From an uncultured Clostridia bacterium (lineage in GTDB: Bacteria; Bacillota; Clostridia; TANB77; CAG-508), in NCBI GenBank assembly GCA_944386725.1, contig CALXCE010000009.1:1-41257 (forward strand): a stretch of DNA of 41,257 bases, given 5' to 3'. The notes under the pieces were generated by a model. It was not told where the DNA came from, made no database searches, and saw only the letters and a program-made list of their open reading frames with translations. Position numbers and translations under genes: made by a program. Positions 9,098 to 19,000 of this stretch are shown piece after piece (the stretch's first letter is position 1; each line of letters opens with the position of its first letter).

Positions 9098-11215
9098 TTG
9101 GTAAAACGTTCTAAAAAGAAGACCAACATAAACCTAAGATTTAATATATTAACGGTTCTAATTTATATAATAGGAATTATTTTAATTGCTAGATTATTTA
9201 ACCTTCAAATTGTGCATGGAGCAGAATATAGAGAAGAATCTAATACGCGTTTAACAAGAGAAAGTACATTAGAGGCATCTAGAGGTGATATTTTAGATAG
9301 AGCCGGAAATACACTGGTTACATCCGATACGGAGTTTTCGCTTGAAATGTATAAAAGCAAGGTGGATACGCAAACTTTAAATACTGCTATTTTAAATATG
9401 GTAGAAGTCTTAGAGAAATATGAATGTTCTTATTCTAATACATTTCCGATTACCATAGATCCATTTGAATTTACCATCTCTGATGAAACCTTAGCAGATT
9501 GGAAAGAAGCCAACAAATTTGATGAAGATATATCAGCACAAGATGCATTCTATAAATTCAAAGATAAATATGAAATACAAAATACAAATATACAAGAAGT
9601 TAGGAAAATCATAGTTATTCGCTATCTTATTTCTCAAAAAGGCTATAGTAGTACAAAAGCTGTAACTATTTCAGAGGATATCCCAAGAGAAGCAGTAGCG
9701 GAATTTAGTGAAAGTTCTGAAAAATTTGCAGGTATTAATATTGTTGTAAAGCCAGTTAGAGAATATACTTCTGGAACGTTAGCTTCTCATATATTAGGAT
9801 ATGCAGGGACTATTAGTAGTGAAGAATATGAAAGCAGAAAAGACTATTATAGTCAAAATGATATTATAGGAAAAACAGGAATTGAATCTGTATTTGAAGA
9901 ATATCTAAAAGGACAAAATGGAATAAAACAAATTGATATGGCAGTAGATGGAACAACTACAGCAGAGTATATTGCAGAGGAGGCTATAGCGGGTTCAGAT
10001 GTAGTTTTAACTATTGATGCTAACCTTCAAAAAATAACAGAAGATGCACTAGCTGCTAATATACAAAAAATAACAAGCGGAGGTTTTGGAAAAGTATATG
10101 ATGCCAAAGCAGGAGCAGCTGTAGTCATGAATGTAAATACAGGGGAAGTCCTAGCTATGGCAAGTTATCCAAATTATAATCCAGCAGACTTTGTAGGAGG
10201 AATCAGTACAGAGGCTTGGAACAATTATGTCAACAATGAGGCTAAACCACTTGTCAATAAGGCAATTCAAAATTCTTATTCACCAGGTTCTACTTTTAAA
10301 ATGATAACAGCTATAGCAGGATTAGAAACAGGAGCTATCAATTTAACAACTCGAATCAATGATACAGGAATTTATACTAAATATAGTGATTATCAGCCAA
10401 GATGTTGGTATTATACAGATTACCATATAGGACATGGTTATTTAGATGTTTCGGGAGCGATTGAAAAATCGTGTAACTATTTCTTTTATGAAACATCAGA
10501 TAGGATGGGAATTGATAATTTAGTAAGGTTTGCTAAGTATTTTGGATTAGGTTCAAAAACAGGAATTGAATTGCAAAGTGAAACCACCGGTGTATTAGCA
10601 AGCAAAGAAACTAAGGCAGCATTGCATCCAAATGAACCAACTTGGACAGCAGGAAATACTTTACAAGCGGCAATTGGACAAAGCGATAATGAATTTAGCC
10701 CATTACAAATGGCAAGATATATCAGTATGCTTGCTAATGGTGGAAAACAAATTGATGTTAGTATTGTAAAAACCATTCGAAATACAGATGGATCAGAAGT
10801 TTCTAAGGAAGAAATCAATCGATTTGTAAATACAAAATTAGGAATTCAAGAAGAAGAAACAGAGAATATAGAAATTAATCAAACTTATCTAAATGCTATC
10901 TTAGAAGGTATGCAGTCGGTTACTAGTGATAGTGGAGGAACTGCTTATGTTAGATTTAAAGATTTTAACATTAGTGTAGGAGGTAAAACTGGTTCAGCAG
11001 AAGCACCGAACAATCAAGTACATGCCTGGTTTGTTGGATTTGCCCCATTTGAAAATCCAGAAATAGCGATTGTTGTTATGGTAGAAAATGGTGGTCACGG
11101 AAATTATACGGCAGAAGTAGTAAGGGATATTATGGAAGAATACTTTGGTATGAATACAGACAGTGTAGAAGAGGATATGAGTGCTACTCCATATATAGAA
11201 ATTATGCAATCATAA
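9098..11215 (+). CDS. mrdA: Penicillin-binding protein 2, elongasome transpeptidase
   Basis: Class B PBP of 705 residues with a TTG start after AAGGAGG. One N-terminal membrane anchor (about residues 16-36) is followed by the dimerisation region (ASRGDILDRAGN) and the transpeptidase domain. Its three active-site motifs are STFK (serine near residue 398), SCN (about 458) and KTG (about 630). It cross-links peptidoglycan during cell elongation and works with the MreBCD proteins encoded just upstream. The gene is 12 bases after mreD, so it is clearly in the same operon. PBP2 versus another class B PBP is decided by context. Confidence 0.9.
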   Translation: MVKRSKKKTNINLRFNILTVLIYIIGIILIARLFNLQIVHGAEYREESNTRLTRESTLEASRGDILDRAGNTLVTSDTEFSLEMYKSKVDTQTLNTAILNMVEVLEKYECSYSNTFPITIDPFEFTISDETLADWKEANKFDEDISAQDAFYKFKDKYEIQNTNIQEVRKIIVIRYLISQKGYSSTKAVTISEDIPREAVAEFSESSEKFAGINIVVKPVREYTSGTLASHILGYAGTISSEEYESRKDYYSQNDIIGKTGIESVFEEYLKGQNGIKQIDMAVDGTTTAEYIAEEAIAGSDVVLTIDANLQKITEDALAANIQKITSGGFGKVYDAKAGAAVVMNVNTGEVLAMASYPNYNPADFVGGISTEAWNNYVNNEAKPLVNKAIQNSYSPGSTFKMITAIAGLETGAINLTTRINDTGIYTKYSDYQPRCWYYTDYHIGHGYLDVSGAIEKSCNYFFYETSDRMGIDNLVRFAKYFGLGSKTGIELQSETTGVLASKETKAALHPNEPTWTAGNTLQAAIGQSDNEFSPLQMARYISMLANGGKQIDVSIVKTIRNTDGSEVSKEEINRFVNTKLGIQEEETENIEINQTYLNAILEGMQSVTSDSGGTAYVRFKDFNISVGGKTGSAEAPNNQVHAWFVGFAPFENPEIAIVVMVENGGHGNYTAEVVRDIMEEYFGMNTDSVEEDMSATPYIEIMQS

Positions 11216-11247
11216 CATTTAAAAAAGACGAAGGGAAGGATGTAAAA

Positions 11248-11859
11248 ATGAAAAATTGTGTCAGTATTAATTTAAAGAAAAATGAAATTGTTATCAAAAT
11301 AAGTGATAAAGCAGAACAAATAGAAATTATAGAAGCTTTAAAAAAGAAGTTAACAGAATTGAAAAAATTATACAAAGACGAAAAAACACCAATCATGGTA
11401 ACAGGTAAAATTTTAAAAAACAAAGAAATAGATGAAATACAAGAGCTTATCAAAAGTAAAATTGATGTAGAAGTTGACTTTGATATGCCAAAAGGTTTGG
11501 GATTACATAGTATCAAAAAAACATTTGAAAAAGAAATCGCTGTATCAGAAACAAAATTTCATAGAGGTTCTTTACGTTCTGGACAAAAAATGGAGGCAGA
11601 AGGTAGTGTAGTTATTATTGGGGATGTTAATTCTGGTGCAGAAGTGATGGCATCTGATAATATTATTGTATTGGGTGCTTTAAGAGGTTTGGCTCATGCT
11701 GGAGCAAAGGGTAATAAACAAGCAATCATAGCAGCAGGATTAGTGGATACGGTACAAATTAGAATTGCTAATGTTGTGAAAGAAATTGATCGCGATGAAG
11801 AACCCATGCATAAACAAGCTTATGTAAGTATTCATAATGATAAGATTGTCATCGAATGA
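11248..11859 (+). CDS. minC: Septum site-determining protein MinC
   Basis: The 203-residue product has an N-terminal domain of about 95 residues and a C-terminal beta-helix domain (HRGSLRSGQKMEAEGSVVII, then GDVNSGAEVMA and GALRGLAHAGAKGN) that is diagnostic of MinC. MinC inhibits FtsZ polymerisation away from midcell when recruited by MinD. It is the last gene of the operon. In most Clostridia minD and minE follow directly; here two convergent minus-strand genes follow instead, so its partners must be elsewhere or absent. Confidence 0.92.
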   Translation: MKNCVSINLKKNEIVIKISDKAEQIEIIEALKKKLTELKKLYKDEKTPIMVTGKILKNKEIDEIQELIKSKIDVEVDFDMPKGLGLHSIKKTFEKEIAVSETKFHRGSLRSGQKMEAEGSVVIIGDVNSGAEVMASDNIIVLGALRGLAHAGAKGNKQAIIAAGLVDTVQIRIANVVKEIDRDEEPMHKQAYVSIHNDKIVIE

Positions 11860-11899
11860 AACAAGAAAACTTGCTCCTTTTTCATCTTCTTGTTTCATC
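11857..11899. terminator. Possible terminator between minC and the convergent small genes
   Basis: An inverted repeat (ATGAAACAAGAA / TTCTTGTTTCAT) with a loop of about 19 bases spans the end of minC. It lacks a long T tract, so this is tentative. Confidence 0.4.
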
Positions 11900-12269
11900 A
11901 GCTTAATAATAATAGAATTAAAGCAATATATAACATTTCATCTTGTACATTTTCTTGATACAAAAAAAATAATAAACCAAGAATTATAATATCATCTAGA
12001 TATAATTGAATTCCTAATACTTCAAAAATAGGCTCCTCGATATCATCAAAAAGAGGATTTTTGAAATGGATAGGACCGAAAGAGTAATATCTAGATGACG
12101 TTTCTTTTTTAGAAGAAGCTTGTGTAGAGGATTCTTTAGTAGGATTTGAATGATCTTCTTCATCACAAGAGGAATTAGAAGAAGATTTGTCCTTGATAGG
12201 ATAATGATTACCCATATTTGGTAAATAAGGTTTGTAATATCTATAATAATTATTATAAAAACTAGCCAT
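11898..12269 (-). CDS. Small protein with hydrophobic C-terminus, unknown function, 123 aa
   Basis: The product has a Tyr/Asn-rich N-terminus (YNNYYRYYKPYLPNMGN), a Ser/Glu/Lys-rich low-complexity middle (about residues 28-60) and a conserved-looking hydrophobic C-terminus: LYLDDIIILGLLFFLYQ followed by DEMLYIALILLLLS. Similar C-terminal sequences are, to my recollection, widespread in spore-forming Clostridia as uncharacterised proteins. AAGGAG lies 9 bases before its ATG inside the preceding gene, and the two genes overlap by 8 bases, indicating translational coupling. I cannot assign a function; a spore-surface or membrane role is only a guess. Confidence 0.65.
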   Translation of the reverse strand: MASFYNNYYRYYKPYLPNMGNHYPIKDKSSSNSSCDEEDHSNPTKESSTQASSKKETSSRYYSFGPIHFKNPLFDDIEEPIFEVLGIQLYLDDIIILGLLFFLYQENVQDEMLYIALILLLLS

Positions 12270-12699
12270 TGTGAGGATTCTCCTTATTATTATCTTTCAA
12301 AATATCAGCGATTTTAGCAACATTTAATAAATTAGCATATTGATCTAATTTTCCTTTTCTTTCTTCACGTAGATAAGGTTTTAAAGAATACAGTAAGTTT
12401 GACCTAGGGTCATTTGAAGTATTCAATTTATCCATGACGGATTTCATTTTTAAAATTGTGTTCATATCAATTTTACTAAAATCAAAATTACCAGTATTAT
12501 TAGAAGTATTAGAACTATTTAAATTATTAGAAGAATTTGAGTTATTTTCTGAATTGCTTTGTTTGTTCTGTGACATCATAGAAGAAAAATTTTCTATCAT
12601 TTCTGGGGGAATTTGTGATATTACATCATTTAACTCTCCTTTATTCATCATATCTTTTAATTTATTTATTGTATTTTCATCAAAATTCATATTATTCAA
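12262..12699 (-). CDS. Conserved Asn/Ser-rich protein of unknown function, about 145 aa
   Basis: TTG at 12697-12699 is chosen because AGAGGTGA ends 5 bases before it; the GTG at 12708 lies inside that site and the ATG at 12688-12690 is too far. The N-terminal helical segment (ENTINKLKDMMNKGELNDVI) is followed by an Asn/Ser tract (about residues 45-70) and a charged helical C-terminus with DPRSNLLYSLKPYLREERK and DQYANLLNVAKI. The C-terminal pattern resembles uncharacterised proteins of Clostridia. It has no signal peptide. It is the first gene of a two-gene unit with the hydrophobic-tail protein. Function unknown. Confidence 0.65.
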   Translation of the reverse strand: MNNMNFDENTINKLKDMMNKGELNDVISQIPPEMIENFSSMMSQNKQSNSENNSNSSNNLNSSNTSNNTGNFDFSKIDMNTILKMKSVMDKLNTSNDPRSNLLYSLKPYLREERKGKLDQYANLLNVAKIADILKDNNKENPHNG

Positions 12700-12823
12700 A
12701 ACAATCACCTCTATATAAACATATTCAAATCATAGAAATCTATGTAATATTATATGTGGATTTATAAAAAAAGTTACTAACAACAAAAATTTACATAAAA
12801 GGTTGTTTTTTTACCCAAAACCA

Positions 12824-12852
12824 TTGAAAAATAAATAAAAAAAGTGTATAAT
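12824..12852 (+). promoter_or_regulatory. Consensus-like promoter upstream of giant surface protein gene 1
   Basis: TTGAAA and TATAAT with exactly 17 bases between them, pointing towards the gene at 13045. It would leave a leader of about 185 bases. The 335-base gap 12710-13044 otherwise holds a second promoter candidate (12989-13018) and a TTCCGT/ACGGAA inverted repeat (about 12938-12974). Confidence 0.6.
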
Positions 12853-12988
12853 AATAAATGATTATGTACAAATATTACAACATATTTCAAAATGTAACAA
12901 AAAAATAATATTTCATCATAATGAATTAAAAGATATGTTTTCCGTAAGAACATAGAAAGTCTTAAACACGGAATACAAAAGATGAAGG

Positions 12989-13018
12989 TTGATTTATTTC
13001 AAAAATGGTATATATAAT
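12989..13018 (+). promoter_or_regulatory. Second, proximal promoter candidate of giant surface protein gene 1
   Basis: TTGATT, an 18-base spacer and TATAAT, ending 27 bases before the start codon, with AGGAGG following at about 13032. Weaker match than the distal promoter. Confidence 0.4.
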
Positions 13019-13044
13019 ATAGTAGAATAATTAGGAGGTTTAAT

Positions 13045-16000
13045 ATGAAGGAACAGTTAATCAAAGCAAAAAGTAAAACAAAAATGATGGCATACCTATT
13101 GCTAGTACTTGCTATTATATCTGGCATAGTATTAGGAGCAAGAGTGTTACCATCTATTAGTTTTGGTGCAGAAAATACACAAAAACTTATAGTAGAAGCA
13201 GAATTAGAAAAATACATAAATTATAGCATATCTGACCAAGACAAAGGAACATTAGTACAATATAATGTAAAAGAAAAAGTAGAGCTTGGAGAAAACTACA
13301 TTCCTGTAAAAAATAGCGAAGTAGTGCTTCAATTAAGTCAAATTGATGGAAAATATCCATATGCGGTAACAACCATTACAAAAAGTACAGAAATAACTAA
13401 TGGGAAAACAACTGGGATGGAAGAAAACTGTCAATATGATGCAAACACAGGAACAGTAATTTTAAGAGCCAATAATCAAAATGAACGAGGGGAATTAATA
13501 TATCAGGACCAACCAAGTCAAAATGCAGTAGATGAATATATAATCCTTTGTTATTATGATACTTATACACAAGAAAATTTGGCAAGAGACTTAGCTATAA
13601 ATATAACTGCTAAATCAACACTATCTATAGACGATGGTGCTATTATTGATACTAATGCAACTTTTAAGACACAAGTTACAGAAAATATAGGAACATTAAC
13701 CTCTATCAATTATTATACAGAAGATATATATAATGGATATATAAAATCTAATCAATTAAATGGAACTGGCTATCATACACAATATAAAGAAACAGAACAA
13801 ATATTAGTTAGTAAAAAAGAAGCACAAGAAAAATTAGAAGTATTAGAAAATAATACTTTTGTCAATGTGTCACAAAATCAAGTAGGAGAAGAAATTACTA
13901 CTGATTTAGGAAACAATCATAATCTTGTTTACAAGAGTACGAAAATAACGAAGGAGAACTTAGTAAAAACATTAGGAGAAGATGGTATACTTGAAATTTT
14001 AGATGCAAACCAAAATGTCATAGCAACCATTAACAAGGACACAGCATTTGATGAAGATGGGACGATAACCATTAACTATGAAAACGAGCCAGAAGCTATT
14101 ATTCTAAAAACTAGTAAAATTCAAAATGAGGGAATTTTATTAGTTGAACATACCAAAGAAATTAAGAACACCATAACAGATATTACGAATACTAAGATAA
14201 AAACAATTACTCAAATAACAGGAATAAGTGAAGAAGTAACAAAAACAGAAGATGGAACAGAGAAAACAGTTGAAACACAAAAATATGTGTACAATCATGA
14301 AAATATGATTGGCTTCCAAGAGGCTAAAACAAACGTAAGTATTCGTGTAAATGACACAGAATGGACAAATAAACAACAAAATGAAGTGACTTTTGATATA
14401 TCATTAAACGCTAATACCATAAAGGACAATATGTTTAAAAATCCAAGCTTAAGAATTGAGCTTCCAAGTCAAGTAGAAAAAGTAATTCTACAAAATAGTG
14501 GAGTATTTTATGCGAATGGATTAGAATTACAAGAACCTTATTTAGAAACAAATGAAAATGGAAATATAGTAATTGTAGCAAACTTAGTAGGAGCACAAAC
14601 AGCTTATCATGAAAATGCATTAGAACTAACAACAGATGTAAGAATAACAGCAACCATTATTCTTAAAAAAGATATTGAAACGACGCAAGCAAATGCTAAT
14701 TTAGTTTATACGAACCAATACACTTTAGATGGCAGTGTTGAAACAGGAAGCCAAGCATTAGCTTTACAATTAGAAAGTTACCAAGAAGAACAAGTGGCAA
14801 CCATGGTAGAAGAAAGTGTGGCAACTTATAATTTAGGAAATACAACCCAATCTAATGTAGATGCTTTAAAATTAGAAGTAGCACCAGTAAAAGGGGATAC
14901 TAACATTGCTAATAGTGATACTGTTTATGAAGGCGAATATATTAAATATAATGTAAAAGTAACAAACACATCAGATGAAACAATGAATGATGTAACAATC
15001 GTTGGTAGTGTACCAGAAGGAACAACTTATGGAGAATTAGTAGCAGATTATTATCATTATAATGGAGATTATTATTATAATTTTGATACAAACGTTCAAT
15101 CCAAAGAAATAGAAATAGGAACGTTAGAAGCAGGAGAGAGTATTACTAAGTTCTACGAGGTGAAAGTAAATGATTTAGTAGAAGGACAAGATGAAAAACA
15201 AATTATAACAAATATAAAAGCTTATGTAGGACAAGTAGAGGCAGCAACTTATGAATTAACTAATACGGTAAAAACAGCAAATGCTAATTTATTTATCAGT
15301 GCTAAATTAGATAATGGTCAAAACAGATGGAATTATTTTGTACAACTAACAGGAGAACAAGACAAGGAAGTAACTGTAACGATAAAATTCCCAAAAGAGT
15401 TTCAATTTAAATGGCTTAATTACAATAAAGTTTTACAGACTATGCCAATTGATAATATCAGCATGTCAGAAGATAATGTAGTAACTGCAACTTTGAAAAT
15501 AGACAATGAAAATCCATACATCTTTGAAGGAGTTATGGATAGTTCTGAAATTGACAAAAATATAGAACCATCTTCTAGGATGTTGGTTACAACGGCAACT
15601 ATGACACTGGATAATCAAGTTTATACAGCAAATGAAAATAGGGTTTTATATGAATATAATAATGCATCTATTTCTATGACTTCACCAAATGAAGGAGAAG
15701 AAGTTGAATATGGAGAAGAAATAGAATATGATATTATTGTAAAAAATACAGGAGGTGCTAATTCAAGTTCAGAAGATACTAAAGCGATATCAGTTCAAGT
15801 AACGGATTTTCTACCAGAAAATTTGCAACCGGTTAGTATAACATATGAAACTTGGGAACAGGAAAAAACAGTAATAGATGAGGAAAATGGAATTTATACG
15901 TCAGAGGGAGAGTTTAAAAAACAAGAAATAACAGAAGATATTAGCAATAGTAGAGAAGATGAAGATGGTAACAAATTACCAGATGTAGAAATAACATGCA

Positions 16001-19000
16001 CTATTCCTTATCAAGAAAGTATTACCATTAAAGTAAAAACAATAGCTGGACTTGTTTACGAAAAGACAAAGGTAGAAAATAGTGCTACTTTGACGTCAAA
16101 TGAGACAAAAGTAGAGGGAGAAGAGACTACAACTTCATCTATTATTGGAGTGAAAACTTCTAATACAATGACACATACAATTCTTCCCTACGATTATGAA
16201 GAACCAAGTGTTGATCCAGATGATCCAAACAATCCAGATAATCCAGATAATCCAGACGAACCAGGTAATCCAGATAATCCAATTGATTCAAATGAAAAAT
16301 ATAGCATCTCAGGGGTAGCTTGGTTAGATGAAAATGAAGATGGACAAAGACAAACAGGTGAAAAAGTATTAAGCGGAATTACTGCCATGGTAGTAGATAC
16401 AAAAGATGCAACGATTGTAAAAGACAAAGTACAAACAAGTTCTGATGGAACATACCGCTTTTCTGACTTAGACAAAGGTGATTATGTTGTTTTATTCCAA
16501 TATGATACCAATACCTATCGTGTAACAGAATACCAAAAAAACGGAGTAGCAAGTAGTTCTAATTCGGATGCTATTACGAAGGAAGTAACTTTAAATGGAG
16601 AGACCATGAAGGTTGGTATAATAGAAGTTAGCAATTTAGAAGCTTCTGTTTCTAATATGGATATCGGATTAGTTGAAAACAAAATATGCGACTTTAAATT
16701 AGATAAATCCATTACAAAAGTTACAGTAACTACCAATAGTGGAACAAAGCAATACAGCTATAACGATGAAAAACTTGCAAAGATAGAAATAAGAGCAAAA
16801 GAGATACAAGGAGCAACTGTTATTATAGAATATAAAATAGTTGTTACCAATGAAGGAGAACTACCAGCAACAGTAGGTAAGGTAATTGATTATTTGCCAG
16901 AAGGCTTAACCTTCTCTTCTGAATTAAATAAAAATTGGTCAGCAGGAAGTAATGGACAATTAATTAATACAAGTGTTGCAAATCAAAAAATAGAAGCAGG
17001 AGAAAGTGTAGAATTAAACTTAGTAGCTACAAAAACAATGACAACAAATAGCACGGGAACCTTTACCAATGCTGCTGAAATAGGAGACATTACTAATTCT
17101 TTAGGAATAGCAGATACCGATTCAATACCAGGAAACAAAGTACAAACGGAAGATGATTATTCCGAAGCAGCTGTTATCCTTTCTATTAGCACAGGTTTAA
17201 TTGTATATGTATCAATTGGAATCTTATTAGCAGTATTAGTAGGAATTGCTGTATTTGTTGGTGTTAAAAAAGGTAAAATAAAATTTGGAAAAATAACGAA
17301 AATTAGTATGTTTGTTATTATGGTTATTAGCTTAGTATTCTTACCATATACAGACTCATTAGCAATAGAAGGAAAATATGCACCAAAATATGCTTATTTT
17401 GAGTATACGAGTGGTACTGTTGATGGAGAAGAATTTGAATGTATAGAGCCTACAGTAGGAATACCAATTGGAACAAAAGCATATTGTATGGATGTAACCG
17501 TAAACCTTCCTAACCAAGATAAAACAGGACCATATACCCAATATGAGCTATCTAAAGAAATATTCAAGGAAAAAAGCTCAACAACTATAACAAGTAGTAT
17601 TAGTAGTATTAAGTTAAGTGGAAATACTGATGATAACATTGATATGAAAAGAATAGATAGTAATAATTATTTATTTGGACCATTTGAAATTGAATGTAAT
17701 AATAATAATGGATACAGTTTTGTTATAAAAGATAAAGACGGGAACGAAATAACTGACTATTCTATTTGCAATGAAAATGGAGAAGCTAAAACCATAAAAG
17801 GAAACAGTACATTTTATTTGAAAATACCAGGCTCTGCATTGAGTAAAGGAATTTCTAGTGTACAAGTTTCTAATCGTGCGACAATAACTAAAGAAACGAC
17901 AAAAACAGTACATGTATATGCAGAATATACACCAGCTCAAATAAGTGGAACACAAAGAGTAAAATGTGAATGGGATAAAATAGATACTATACAATTACCG
18001 GAAATTGTGACAGCTACTGTAACATGGGATAGTATCAACGGAGCTTTAGAAATTATCAAACAAGATGCAGATAATAGTAATGTAAAACTAGAAGGTGTAG
18101 AAATAACAGTAGCATGTCCAGACACAGGATATAGTACTACGGTAACAACAGATAGCAACGGAAGAGCTTATCTAGAAAATTTACCAACTAAAAGAAAAGT
18201 AAACGATAAATGGGAGCAATTAACGTATTCTATAGCAGAAGTAAAAACTCCAAATTATGGATATAAACCAGAGGCAAGTGCTAAAATAAAAATAGGTTCT
18301 GGACAAGTACTAACCTATCATTTAGAAAATATAAAACATACAGGAAATTTATTGATAGAGAAGAAAGATAAAGAAACTGGAAATCCACTAGAAGGAATGA
18401 GCTTTAAAATAAAAGATGCAGAAGGTAAATATATCATAGCTATAGATCATAATCAAGAAGCTCAAGCCAAAGTAACAGGAACGATTCATTTAGGCAATTT
18501 GGAATATACAACAGATGAAAATCAGGGAACCGAATTCATTACAGATAGTAATGGAAAAATAGCAATCTATAATTTATTAGAAGGAACATATAGTGTAATA
18601 GAAACATCAGTAGGAGATAAATACAATGGATATGAAGTAGATGATGATTACATTACATGGGAAGCAAATGGACAACAAGGAGAAGGAAGAACTGCAACGA
18701 TAACAGTGAACAGACAAAAATCTACGGATACGGAACCAAATAGTACGTCAACCAATGGAGTGACAGTAACTATTAATAATCAAAGAAAATATATTAAACT
18801 ATCTGGATATGTATGGGTAGACATGATAGATGGAAAAACATCTGAAAGAACTGATTTATACAAAGATCCTGATTCGAAATCTAAGACAACTGGAGAAGAT
18901 TTACCAGATACTCAAGACTTACTATTTAATGGTATTACGGTAAGACTAAAAGATAAAACAACAGGACAAATTGTCAAAGATGAAGACGGCAACAACATGG

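Noticed and set aside
12709..13044. Known riboswitch (c-di-GMP or similar) upstream of the first giant gene
   Set aside because: No recognised conserved core was found; only a TTCCGT/ACGGAA inverted repeat and promoters.
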